Shown here one piece after another: positions 45,681-54,021 of a DNA stretch of 64,000 nucleotides; position 1 is the first letter of the stretch, and every line of letters starts with the position of its first letter. Under the pieces are notes generated by a model that ran no database searches, had not been told where the DNA came from, and worked only from the letters and a program-made list of their open reading frames with translations. Origin of the DNA: Enterococcus gallinarum NBRC 100675 (GTDB lineage Bacteria > Bacillota > Bacilli > Lactobacillales > Enterococcaceae); contig NZ_BCQE01000008.1 of the NCBI RefSeq assembly GCF_001544275.1, positions 92,717 to 156,716 of the forward strand, in the 5' to 3' direction. The position numbers were made by a program, and so were the translations under genes.

Positions 45681-46409
45681 TCAGCTGCGATAGCGACACA
45701 CCCATTTTTCTAATCCATCCACCACACCAAAGAAGAAAAAGCCCATCAATGCAATCACAACAATGCCTGAAAGCATTTGTTCATAATCCATTTTAGACCA
45801 AGCACTCAAAATCAAGTACCCGACGCCATAAGTCGTATTATAGTTTTCCGCAAAAAACAAGGAGGCAAGCGAGATACCAATACTGACCCGCATGCTGGCA
45901 AACAATGCCGGCATGATTGCTGGCAAGATCAAGAAACGGATTTGATGCAGCGGGTTTTGCGTGTAGTTTTGCATCACTTGAAAGTATGTGCTAGGGATCC
46001 CTCTCACACCATCGCGAATCGACACCACTACTTGGATGACGATCACTGAAAAAATCAGGATCACCTTTGAAACATTCCCTAAACCAAAAAAGATCATGAA
46101 AACTGGCAGAAAAGCGACCTTTGGAATCGGATATAAAAAATATAAGAGAGGATCAATGATTGCTGCTATTTTTGTTCTTCCGAGAAAAATCCCTAAAGGT
46201 ACACCGATCAGCAACGCAAAAAATAGTGAGATCAGGACACGAATCATACTGGCCCCTGCATGTAACCCTAATTCTGCACGCAATTGCCAAAATCGTTGGA
46301 AAGTTTGATAAGGGTCCGGCAGCGAACGGTTATCCGCTAACAAGCTGATTCCCCACCATAATAATAAAAACGACATTGCTCCCCACAAAAAAGAACGTCC
46401 GGCTTTCAT
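45681..46409 (-). CDS. ABC permease, NitT/TauT (SsuC/ThiX) type
   Basis: The 242-residue protein has six membrane helices and the BPD-transport loop GIPSTYFQVMQNYTQNPLHQIRFLILPAIMPALFASMRVSIGISLASLFFAE, the pattern of SsuC/TauC/ThiX permeases. Its start overlaps the ATPase stop by four bases. With the ATPase and the binding lipoprotein encoded divergently it forms one importer. Candidates are sulfonates, taurine, thiamine precursors or similar small molecules; sequence alone does not decide. Confidence 0.88.
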   Translation of the reverse strand: MKAGRSFLWGAMSFLLLWWGISLLADNRSLPDPYQTFQRFWQLRAELGLHAGASMIRVLISLFFALLIGVPLGIFLGRTKIAAIIDPLLYFLYPIPKVAFLPVFMIFFGLGNVSKVILIFSVIVIQVVVSIRDGVRGIPSTYFQVMQNYTQNPLHQIRFLILPAIMPALFASMRVSIGISLASLFFAENYNTTYGVGYLILSAWSKMDYEQMLSGIVVIALMGFFFFGVVDGLEKWVCRYRS

Positions 46410-47125
46410 CTGTCAGCTCCTCTCATCTTTTTTTTCAGCGCTAATGAAAAAGCATAAAAATCCAGGGAATCTCGCCGATCGGTTTGGTGAAAAACTGGGT
46501 TTTTGATTTGTTGTATTTGCTGATCTTGAACAAATAAAATGGTCTCCCCAAGATAAGCCGCTTCTTCGGTATCATGGGTCACAACCACTAAGCCATTTTG
46601 CAGCCGTTGCTGCTGAGATAAAATCATCGTTTGCGTCCGTTCTTTGGTTTCCTGATCCAAAGACGAAGTCGGCTCATCCAGTAATAAAAATGCTGGAGAC
46701 GTAATCAACCCTCTCGCCATGGCTATGCGTTGCTTCTGACCGCCACTTAGTTGACTGGGAAATCGCTCTTTCACAGAGACTAATTCGAGTTCTTGCAAGC
46801 ATGCGGTTACCCTTTTTTCTCTTTGCTCCTTTGGAACTCTTTGAATAAGAAGAGGCATCTCTACCGCTTGATAAACGGTTTGCCAAGGAAGTAGTCGCAA
46901 GTCTTGAAAAACCAATTCGATCTCAGAAGGATGGCTATCGCCATAATCGATACGACCTGATTGCGGCAGCTGCCACCCTTTCAACAATGAGAGCAGGGTG
47001 CTTTTACCAACCCCTGATTTCCCCAAGACGACGTATGTATGGCCCTTATCTATGGTTAAATCTAGATTGTTAAAGATTAAGCGATCTTGAAATGAAAATG
47101 CGACTGATTCTAAATGAATCGCCAT
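46406..47125 (-). CDS. ABC ATPase, NitT/TauT (SsuB/ThiZ) type
   Basis: The 239-residue protein has Walker A GKSGVGKST (about residues 36-44), the signature LSGGQKQR, Walker B FLLLDEPTSSLD and the switch His in VVTHDTEEAAYLGE. The start at 47125 follows GAAGGAG by 8 bases; the upstream part of the frame (to 47323) overlaps the divergent deacetylase gene and is not coding. It powers the permease encoded next. Confidence 0.92.
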   Translation of the reverse strand: MAIHLESVAFSFQDRLIFNNLDLTIDKGHTYVVLGKSGVGKSTLLSLLKGWQLPQSGRIDYGDSHPSEIELVFQDLRLLPWQTVYQAVEMPLLIQRVPKEQREKRVTACLQELELVSVKERFPSQLSGGQKQRIAMARGLITSPAFLLLDEPTSSLDQETKERTQTMILSQQQRLQNGLVVVTHDTEEAAYLGETILFVQDQQIQQIKNPVFHQTDRRDSLDFYAFSLALKKKMRGADR

Positions 47126-47220
47126 AAATTGGCTCCTTCTTTCTAAAAAATAGTTGTTCCCTCTTTCACATTCTATGCTATACTGATTGTTGCGAAAAAA
47201 AATAGAAAGGGATGCATTTG

Positions 47221-47964
47221 ATGTTCCGTACACTTGTGTTTCATGAAATACGGCCAGACAATGAGTTAAGTGAGCAACCACGACCAATCGAAGTTGCCGA
47301 TGGCTATCAAGATGCTCTTCCACTGCCGTTATTCAATAGCTGTTCTCATTTTAAACAACAAATCGACTTTTTGAAAGCAGAAAAATATCATACCCTTACT
47401 TTGGAGGAAGTCAAAGACTACTATCTTCAAAAGAAAGCCTTACCAGAAAAAGCGGTTTTGTTGACGTTTGATGATTGCTACCAGTCCATGAAGGAATATG
47501 CCTACCCGTTATTGAAAGATGCCGGCTTCAAAGCGACCGCTTTTGTTGTCAGCGGTTGGTTGTTTGCTGAACCGAGCCCTTATCAGCCAGCTGTTTCCAA
47601 AACACTCAGTCGCTCGGAATTGACCGAAATGAGTGATGTTTTTGAATACGCCAATCATACGACTCACTTCCATGAACGAAAAGGAATGATGGGCCGCTCA
47701 ATGTGGGAACCTGCTGAAAAATTTGCGGCTGATTTAGATCGTTGTAATCAAACTGTAGCTATACAAGATGTTTTTGCTTATCCCTTTGGTTTCTATGATC
47801 AACAGACGATCAAAACACTAGAAGCGAAAGATTTTGTCTTGTCATTCACGACGATTCCAGGGTTCAACACTCTAGAAACCCCACGTATGGAACTACGTAG
47901 AGACATCATTCCCTTCTCACTGGACAAGACATCTTTTGAAGAATTATTCAAAAAGACCTATTAA
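47221..47964 (+). CDS. Polysaccharide deacetylase-family (NodB-like) protein
   Basis: The 247-residue protein has the NodB motifs: VLLTFDDCYQSM (catalytic Asp pair), FEYANHTTHFH (metal His), and FAYPFGFYDQQTIKTL. Such enzymes remove acetyl or formyl groups from sugars or other small amides. No signal peptide is present, so it may be cytoplasmic. The start at 47221 follows AGAAAGGG by 9 bases; the in-frame ATG at 47212 touches that site. It lies between the ABC ATPase (divergent) and the binding lipoprotein (41 bases downstream), so it is part of the transport locus and may process the imported compound. Confidence 0.85.
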   Translation: MFRTLVFHEIRPDNELSEQPRPIEVADGYQDALPLPLFNSCSHFKQQIDFLKAEKYHTLTLEEVKDYYLQKKALPEKAVLLTFDDCYQSMKEYAYPLLKDAGFKATAFVVSGWLFAEPSPYQPAVSKTLSRSELTEMSDVFEYANHTTHFHERKGMMGRSMWEPAEKFAADLDRCNQTVAIQDVFAYPFGFYDQQTIKTLEAKDFVLSFTTIPGFNTLETPRMELRRDIIPFSLDKTSFEELFKKTY

Positions 47965-48005
47965 GAACATCCCTTCAGGGAGTAAATAAGAAAGAGGAAC
48001 GAAAA

Positions 48006-48983
48006 ATGAAAAAAACCCTTTTATTCACTTGCTTATCATTATTGGCTTTAGGAGTTGCTGCTTGCGGAAATAATTCAGAATCCACTTCAGAAACTAAGAC
48101 AACTGACACCTCTGCGACAACTGCTGAAGTGACCGATCAAACGTTGAATGTGGGGATTTTACCAGCAGAATCTGCGATTCCAATTATTCTGGCCAAAGAA
48201 GAAGGTTATTTTAAAGATTTAGGTTTAAATGTAGAGATCAAGTCCTTTACTTCTCCTAACGATCGCAATGTCGCTGTCCAAGCAAAAGAATTGGACGCAA
48301 CTATCAGTGATGTGATGACAGAAGCGACATTTAAGCAAAATGGCATTGACATGACAATCACTTCGGACATTCTAGAAGACTTTAAAGTCTTGGCTTCGCC
48401 AAATTCAGGCATCACTGAAATGAAAGGATTGGCTGATAAAAAGATTACCCTTGTACCGAACTTCATTTTAGAATACATCATGGACCAATTTGCTGCAGAA
48501 AATGATTTTACTTATCAAATCGTTGATATTTCTTCTTTTGCGGCTCGTTCTGAGGCACTATTAAGTGATCAAGTTGATGGTGCTGTCTACACAGAACCGC
48601 AAGCGAGTATGTTAGCCGCTCAAGGTGCAATTGTTTTGGGCAGTTCCAAAGAAGCTGGCATCAAAGGTGGTACCTTGCAATTTATGACTGATGTGGTAAA
48701 AGATCGACCACAAGATGTTGCCGCATTTTATCAAGCTTACGATCAAGCCATCGATTATATGAACAGCCACAAAGCTTCTGAATATGCTGATATCTTAGCC
48801 GACTATCAGTTCCCAGATGCTATGAGTACTTACTTAGATAGCCAAAAAGAAGACTATCCTTATGCTGCCAAAGTCCCACAGGACCAACTAGACAAAATCG
48901 TGGCTTGGACTAAAGACAAAGGACAAATTGATCATGCTTACACTTATGAGGAATTGACTGATTTCAGTTTCTTAGCGAACTAA
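48006..48983 (+). CDS. ABC substrate-binding lipoprotein, NMT1/SsuA type
   Basis: The 325-residue protein has a lipoprotein signal (LLALGVAACGNN, Cys20), a Ser/Thr-rich linker, and a NMT1/SsuA-like domain (TLNVGILPAESAIPIILAKEEGYFKDLGLNVEIKSF; VDGAVYTEPQASMLAAQG). Relatives bind thiamine precursors, sulfonates or nitrate-like ligands. GAAAGAGG precedes the ATG. It works with the permease and ATPase encoded divergently. Confidence 0.9.
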   Translation: MKKTLLFTCLSLLALGVAACGNNSESTSETKTTDTSATTAEVTDQTLNVGILPAESAIPIILAKEEGYFKDLGLNVEIKSFTSPNDRNVAVQAKELDATISDVMTEATFKQNGIDMTITSDILEDFKVLASPNSGITEMKGLADKKITLVPNFILEYIMDQFAAENDFTYQIVDISSFAARSEALLSDQVDGAVYTEPQASMLAAQGAIVLGSSKEAGIKGGTLQFMTDVVKDRPQDVAAFYQAYDQAIDYMNSHKASEYADILADYQFPDAMSTYLDSQKEDYPYAAKVPQDQLDKIVAWTKDKGQIDHAYTYEELTDFSFLAN

Positions 48984-49012
48984 TTTCTGATCACTTATTA
49001 CACAAAACCAAT

Positions 49013-49052
49013 ACTCGAATCCATCAAAGCCAGTGCTGTGATAGATTCGAGT
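49013..49052 (+). terminator. Terminator after the binding-lipoprotein gene
   Basis: ACTCGAATC pairs with GATTCGAGT around a 22-base loop, followed by GTTTTTTT. Confidence 0.85.
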
Positions 49053-49177
49053 GTTTTTTTATTCAGCCATTATTTGACGGATGCTCGGTCACCGAGTATC
49101 ATTCACTAAAGGGTTGTGAGCGATGAAAACTACTTTATCCGTTCGTTTCACTACATAAGAAAGGGAGAAAATATACC

Positions 49178-49498
49178 ATGCCCAAAATTGATCTTTATTT
49201 ACTGCAAAAGCCAGAAGAGACACAACTTTATGACTATTTATCTCAATCGGAGTCTTGGCTCCACGCCTATAAACAACTTCATGGTGAATCCTTAGTGATT
49301 CATTCTTCTGTTTTGACTGAAAGCATTCTGCCTTTCATTACTCACCCACTTGTATTGGAACTTCTAGAGAAAGAAGATCTCGCGTGCTTGCCTTTAGTTT
49401 TTGTAGAAAACAACCTTTATTGTAAAGGGCGTCTTCCTACGCTCCCCGAATGGGAAGAATTGACACACGTTGGTATTTCGATTCAGGAATTAGATTAA
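49178..49498 (+). CDS. ArsD-like thioredoxin-fold protein without the Cys pair
   Basis: The 106-residue protein resembles ArsD metallochaperones in its C-terminal half (HPLVLELLEKEDLACLPLVFVENNLYCKGRLPTLPEWEEL, with the LPL.FV and GR.P patterns) and in length. The N-terminal CC pair used by ArsD to bind As(III) is missing, and only two Cys remain (in LACLPL and LYCKGR). No arsenic gene lies near. AGAAAGGGAGA precedes the ATG. The fold call is moderate; the function is open. Confidence 0.5.
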   Translation: MPKIDLYLLQKPEETQLYDYLSQSESWLHAYKQLHGESLVIHSSVLTESILPFITHPLVLELLEKEDLACLPLVFVENNLYCKGRLPTLPEWEELTHVGISIQELD

Positions 49499-49645
49499 TC
49501 ACCGAGCGCCACGAAGACAGCGGTCTATCATGATCTTATATGATGGGGAAAAATATCCGCTAAACTGTCGTTGGTAAGCCTTCTCCTGATGAAAAGATTC
49601 GGTCTTTATAGCTATAAAAAATCAAAAATGAATGAGAGTGAAATC

Positions 49646-50185
49646 ATGGAAACAATGACTTTTGAAGAATTAATCCAAATCAACTGTTTTTCTGAAGACA
49701 AAGAAGAACGAAAGAAAGCAGCTGAATTATTAGAATATCGTTATGGCTGCGAGATTCGTTGTGGTGAGATGGACAAAAGTGTCCGCTTTGCTCACCATGC
49801 TCGCGGCTGTACGATCATTGCTGCGAAACTTTGCGCCAATGTTGTGATTTTCCAGAATGTAACGATTGGTTCAAATCAGCGGTTTAACCGGAAAAAGAAT
49901 GCCTGGGAAAATCTGGGCACCCCTATTTTAGCAGAAAATGTGATCGTTGCAGATGGTGCCAAAATTCTTGGCCCAGTCATCATCGGTGAAAATACTGTGA
50001 TTGGAGCAGGCGCCATTATTACCAAAGACATTCCTGCCAATAGTGTAGCCTTTAGCGTCAATCAGTACAAACCAAAAAATCCCGACTTCGATCTTATTAT
50101 CAATGATCAAAATATCTCTGGAGAAGAGATCATGCGGATCAACGCAGAACGCGTATCCGCATTTAATCAGCAAAATCAGCGCTAA
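49646..50185 (+). CDS. CysE-like hexapeptide-repeat acetyltransferase
   Basis: The 179-residue protein has a C-terminal left-handed beta-helix of hexapeptide repeats (TIIAAKLCANVVIFQNVTIGSN, ILAENVIVADGAKILGPVIIGENTVIGAGAIITKDI) as in serine acetyltransferases, with the HHARGCTIIA block near residue 50 where CysE has its catalytic His. It is shorter than CysE because the helical N-terminal domain is reduced. The ATG at 49646 follows GAGAGTG by 5 bases; another ATG at 49628 is possible. It lies about 150 bases after the ArsD-like gene and is followed by a terminator. The acceptor (serine or another) is uncertain. Confidence 0.75.
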   Translation: METMTFEELIQINCFSEDKEERKKAAELLEYRYGCEIRCGEMDKSVRFAHHARGCTIIAAKLCANVVIFQNVTIGSNQRFNRKKNAWENLGTPILAENVIVADGAKILGPVIIGENTVIGAGAIITKDIPANSVAFSVNQYKPKNPDFDLIINDQNISGEEIMRINAERVSAFNQQNQR

Positions 50186-50200
50186 ACCAGCGTTAATCTA

Positions 50201-50234
50201 GCAATCAATGCCGCTTGATAACGGCATTGATTGC
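50201..50234 (+). terminator. Terminator of the CysE-like gene
   Basis: A perfect 13-base stem, GCAATCAATGCCG against CGGCATTGATTGC, with an 8-base loop and a long T-run. Confidence 0.93.
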
Positions 50235-50252
50235 TTTTTTTTTGCTAGCAGA

Positions 50253-50867
50253 TCATCCGATTATCGCTAGCAAGACAACCAAGGAATTATAAGCGATATG
50301 AGCAAACACAGACTCCCATGGATTTTTGTTGCGTAAATAGACGATTGTCAGCCAAAATCCAATAATAAAGTAAGGGTATAACAAAAAAATATTACCATTA
50401 GCATTAACAATATAGGCCCTCGAAAACAACAAAAGACTGCACAATGTCGTAACAATTCTCAGCCATCTTTTCCTACCAGTATAAATAAGCGTATAGCGAT
50501 AGAACATTTCTTCGAACAATGGGCCTACTACTAATGCCCCCAATAGAAAAGGAACCGTACTCTGAGACGATGGATAATAAAAAGTCAGTGATTGTTCACC
50601 TGGAAAGACAATCAGGTTGAAGATAACCGTTGTTAAAAGAATCGCTACAAATGTCAGCAAGCTTATTTTTATCAATGAGAGAACCTTCAGTTCTTTTAAA
50701 CGATTCAACAAATCCCTATAAAAAAGGATAACAAAGAAACAAAGCAACACTAGCTTGGCGCCCAACTCATGATAGCCCATTAAAAATTTCGCATAGGAAG
50801 AAGGAATTCCATGTATGGCTATTCCTTTCCAGATAACAAAAGCCAAAAGAAAAAGTAGTTTCTTCAA
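50253..50867 (-). CDS. CPBP-family intramembrane protease-like protein
   Basis: The 204-residue protein has about six membrane helices, the CPBP motif EEMFYR (near residue 118), and a C-terminal HIAYN with the fourth motif. The usual middle FxxxH motif is not clear: the corresponding LLLFSRAYIVN lacks His. CPBP proteins are glutamic-type membrane proteases linked to bacteriocin self-immunity or protein maturation. The missing His may mean a non-catalytic form. AAGGGGTGAAGCC precedes the ATG. Single gene. Confidence 0.8.
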   Translation of the reverse strand: MKKLLFLLAFVIWKGIAIHGIPSSYAKFLMGYHELGAKLVLLCFFVILFYRDLLNRLKELKVLSLIKISLLTFVAILLTTVIFNLIVFPGEQSLTFYYPSSQSTVPFLLGALVVGPLFEEMFYRYTLIYTGRKRWLRIVTTLCSLLLFSRAYIVNANGNIFLLYPYFIIGFWLTIVYLRNKNPWESVFAHIAYNSLVVLLAIIG

Positions 50868-51042
50868 GGCTTCACCCCTTTTTGAGTAGTTTCACTAGAA
50901 TTGCATGGTGCTTCGCTTCACAATTAACCTCTATCAGGATTCTTCTCGTTCCGTTCTTTCTCTTGATTCTCTTTGGGTAGCTTTTAGATCATTCTCGTCA
51001 TTTTTTTACTCACACTATAATTATACACCATCAAAAGAAATC

Positions 51043-51073
51043 AAAAAAACATTCATCCGAAAGAATGAATGTT
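51043..51073 (-). terminator. Terminator of the YczE-like gene
   Basis: On the minus strand AACATTCATTC pairs with GATGAATGTT around a short loop, followed by TTTTTTT. Confidence 0.88.
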
Positions 51074-51087
51074 AATCAGCCATTTTT

Positions 51088-51750
51088 TTACTGAACAATG
51101 TCATTGACTGATTGTTTTTTTAGGAAGAACAGAAATGACCGTTCTCGCGACCAAGAGATAGCACCAGATAACAAGAATAAGCTAATGGCCGTTCCTTCCC
51201 TCACAACCAAAGGAAATGAAAAAGCTGTAGAAAGGCCGATTGAGATCATGACACACAGCACATCAACACTATACCGATATTGTTTGAAGGAAAAGCGACT
51301 TCTAACAGCCATCAGCTGACAAAAATTTTCAATGGGAAATTTCAAGTGATTGAGTCGCAATACTTGTCCCGTAGCGAGTCCTGAAATCAATGTCCCAACG
51401 ATAAAACATGTGACTTGTGCCAAATAGTTTGGCAATGTCAGTTTTGGCAGTAAGCCATATAAAATACCATTGACTAAATTGCCAAAGAAAAGCAATGCTG
51501 CCATCATAATCAAATAGTTGATCCATTTCCGGTAACGGCTTTTTTGACTGTGATCCAGAAACCAACAAGTGACTAAGAAGAGCAGATTGATGGCTGTCGT
51601 AATGGTTCCGACCTTGATACCTGTGATTGTGGATAGTGAGACATTCAATGAATTAAAACTGCTTACACCAATAGCTGCTTTGATCGTCAAACTGATCCCT
51701 AATGCGCTGATACCATAGAAAAACAGTGACCAAAAGAGGGTTCGTTTCAT
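51088..51750 (-). CDS. YczE/YitT-like membrane protein
   Basis: The 220-residue protein has five to six membrane helices with the YczE/YyaS pattern (YGISALGISLTIKAAIGVSSFNSLNVSLSTITGIKVGTITTAINLLFL). The family is of unknown function. The start at 51750 follows AAAGGAG by 8 bases; the longer frame to 51879 runs across the promoter into the divergent regulator gene. It is divergent from a Crp-family regulator with 87 bases between, so it is probably that regulator's target. Confidence 0.82.
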   Translation of the reverse strand: MKRTLFWSLFFYGISALGISLTIKAAIGVSSFNSLNVSLSTITGIKVGTITTAINLLFLVTCWFLDHSQKSRYRKWINYLIMMAALLFFGNLVNGILYGLLPKLTLPNYLAQVTCFIVGTLISGLATGQVLRLNHLKFPIENFCQLMAVRSRFSFKQYRYSVDVLCVMISIGLSTAFSFPLVVREGTAISLFLLSGAISWSRERSFLFFLKKQSVNDIVQ

Positions 51751-51806
51751 ATGAGATCTCCTTTCATTTGCTCCTCCTCCATTATGTGGTATGCTAAGAA
51801 AAACAA

Positions 51807-51824
51807 CTAGGAGATTTCTCCTAG
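51807..51824. promoter_or_regulatory. Palindrome in the YczE/Crp divergent region
   Basis: CTAGGAGATTTCTCCTAG is an 8-2-8 perfect inverted repeat, 10-20 bases after a TATGCT -10-like box (51791-51796) of the Crp-family gene. It is a good operator candidate, but it also contains AGGAGA, a ribosome-site-like sequence, so an RNA hairpin masking translation is an alternative. Confidence 0.55.
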
Positions 51825-51837
51825 AAAGAGAGAAAAA

Positions 51838-52497
51838 ATGAAACGAACCCTTTATCCTGTTGCCAAAAAATTTCATCAATTGGACTTGCCTTTTTCCACT
51901 GGAACATTAGAGCAATCGTCTATTTATGAGTTTTCTCACAACGAGCTCATTCAAGAAGAAGCCGGGACACTGACTCACTTGTACGTGATCCTTGAAGGAA
52001 AAGCAAAGATTATCAAGTCTCAAGCCAATGGCAAACGATCGATCTTACAATTTTTGCATTCCGGTGATTTCATCGGAGATCTGACCTTAGTGTCTGCTGA
52101 AAAAACGACCAAAGAAGTTTTAGCGATCGGTCCGACTATTTGCTTGGCGCTTCCTATCGATCATGCCAAGCAAGTATTGATGCAAGACATTGATTTTGTC
52201 AAAATGATCAGTCGATATATTGGCGATAAATTAATTAGACGGATGGAACATTTCTCCATCAATCAGACTTACCAATTGAATTATCGCTTGGCGCTGTTGC
52301 TCTTGGAAGTAGCTGTAGCGGGAATTTATCAAGAAAAACTCACAGAAACAGCAGAATACCTTGGTGTCAGTTATCGGCACTTGACCTACACGTTAAAAAC
52401 ATTCAAAGAAAACGATTGTGTCTATCGTGAATCTGGGGGTTATCGCATCAATGAAGCAAACCTTAAGCAATTGATTCGATCGATGCAAAGCTATTAG
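51838..52497 (+). CDS. Crp/Fnr-family regulator (YeiL-like)
   Basis: The 219-residue protein has an N-terminal cyclic-nucleotide-binding-type jelly roll (TLTHLYVILEGKAKIIKSQANGKRSILQFLHSGDFIGDLTLVS) and a C-terminal winged helix (KLTETAEYLGVSYRHLTYTLKTFKENDCV). There is no Fnr-like N-terminal Cys cluster, so it should not hold an iron-sulfur cluster. It resembles YeiL-like regulators; the signal is unknown. The adjacent YczE-like gene and the palindrome between them suggest local control. Confidence 0.85.
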   Translation: MKRTLYPVAKKFHQLDLPFSTGTLEQSSIYEFSHNELIQEEAGTLTHLYVILEGKAKIIKSQANGKRSILQFLHSGDFIGDLTLVSAEKTTKEVLAIGPTICLALPIDHAKQVLMQDIDFVKMISRYIGDKLIRRMEHFSINQTYQLNYRLALLLLEVAVAGIYQEKLTETAEYLGVSYRHLTYTLKTFKENDCVYRESGGYRINEANLKQLIRSMQSY

Positions 52498-52549
52498 ACA
52501 CGCTCTTTTCCTTCTATCACGCTTCTTAGCTGATTGCGCATGCTATTTG

Positions 52550-53992
52550 CTAATTTGAGAATGGCCACAGTTGAATAGCCAAACTGCCAGTCCCTGAGAA
52601 GACGATTTGGTCTTTCCCTTTTTGCGGATAAAGTCTGGAAGTAAAGGTATACTCCCCATTGTTTATGAACACTTCAATCGATGAAGTGTCCATAAACAGT
52701 TGGATCTGTCGTAATTCTGATAGTTGAATGCTTCTTTTTTTGCGCCCATAGCCGGAAGGCCCATGAGAAAGAGTAAAAATTTGACCATCATAAGAGAGAA
52801 TCGTGTCTTGGCGCAAGAGAAGCTGCAGTTTTTTTGTCTGTTGGGTTAGCTCTACCTGCAGTTCGTAGACTTCTCCAGCTAATTCTGGAGCAGTAAAGCT
52901 ATCTTTTAACTCGACGTTCCAAAAGACAGACTTTCCGCGTAATTTTTGATATTCTGGCAATGGTTGTTGGATCAATCGTTGCCCATTGAAGCTCAATTCT
53001 CGCGGCAATGTCGCCGCATGCTGCCATCCTCGGGTAACAGTGGGATTCGAGTATTCAGGACTTGTGTCCCCTAGTCCCATCCAGCCCCATAACAATCTAC
53101 GCCCTTTTTGATCCAAGAACGTTTGCGGAGCATAAAAATCAAACCCTCGATCCAATTCCACGAAATCCGATGTTGGCTTAAATTTCAAATTTTTCCAATC
53201 TACTTCCCCTAATAAGTAGCCAGACTGGTATAAATTATTGAAAGCATAAGCTTGCGGATCTACTCCCTGTGGTGAAAAAAGTAAAATATCTTGTCCGTCA
53301 AGTTGAAAGAAATCGGGGCATTCCCACATATAACCAAGGGAATAATCATCCCCTAAAAATATCCCTTGATACGTCCATTGAGAAAGATCCTCTGACTGAT
53401 AAATCAAAATCTTTCCTTCGCTTTCCCGAGTTCGAGCCCCTAAGATCATATAGTAACGGCCCTCTTTTTCAAATACTTTTGGATCACGGATATGATCGGT
53501 AAACCCTGCAGGATATGCTTCATGCGGGATCACTACTTCTTGTTTTTCAATCGAATAACCATCACTAATCACATGGACCGTATTTTGTTCTCTGCCACTA
53601 AAAGTATAATCATGGTCCCCTTCATTTTTCACATTTCCTGTATAAAAGAAATGGATCTGATCATCCTTTACAATCGCACTGCCAGAAAATACACCATTTC
53701 GATCATACGAATGTTCTGGCGAAAGAAAAATTGCTTCTTCTTTGAAATCTACCAAATTGGTTGACGTTTTATGTCCCCAATGGGGTGCTTCTTTTCCTGC
53801 AGGATTTTGAGGAACATATTGATGGTAGAAATGATAAACCCCATTAAACTGACAAAGCCCGTTGGGATCATTCATCCACCCAGTTTCCGGCATTAAATGA
53901 AAGTACAGTCGCCAGTTATCCTGAGTGATCTTTGTTTTTAGTTCCGATTGTTGTTCCAGCTCTTGCCAGGCTTCTTTTGCACACAAATCCAT
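52550..53992 (-). CDS. scrB: Sucrose-6-phosphate hydrolase (GH32)
   Basis: The 480-residue protein has the GH32 signatures: WMNDPNGLCQFNGVYHFYHQYVP (nucleophile Asp), the transition-state RDPKVF, and WECPDFF with the acid/base Glu. It splits sucrose-6-phosphate made by the PTS into glucose-6-phosphate and fructose. It lies 29 bases after the sucrose PTS gene in the same operon. The identity fits the context well; related beta-fructosidases acting on unphosphorylated sugar cannot be fully excluded. Confidence 0.93.
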   Translation of the reverse strand: MDLCAKEAWQELEQQSELKTKITQDNWRLYFHLMPETGWMNDPNGLCQFNGVYHFYHQYVPQNPAGKEAPHWGHKTSTNLVDFKEEAIFLSPEHSYDRNGVFSGSAIVKDDQIHFFYTGNVKNEGDHDYTFSGREQNTVHVISDGYSIEKQEVVIPHEAYPAGFTDHIRDPKVFEKEGRYYMILGARTRESEGKILIYQSEDLSQWTYQGIFLGDDYSLGYMWECPDFFQLDGQDILLFSPQGVDPQAYAFNNLYQSGYLLGEVDWKNLKFKPTSDFVELDRGFDFYAPQTFLDQKGRRLLWGWMGLGDTSPEYSNPTVTRGWQHAATLPRELSFNGQRLIQQPLPEYQKLRGKSVFWNVELKDSFTAPELAGEVYELQVELTQQTKKLQLLLRQDTILSYDGQIFTLSHGPSGYGRKKRSIQLSELRQIQLFMDTSSIEVFINNGEYTFTSRLYPQKGKDQIVFSGTGSLAIQLWPFSN

Positions 53993-54021
53993 CCACCACT
54001 TTCTTCTCTACAATTTTTCCA

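Noticed and set aside
47126..47323. Extended N-terminus of the ABC ATPase
   Set aside because: The extra residues overlap the divergent deacetylase gene and its promoter; a good ribosome site precedes the ATG at 47125.
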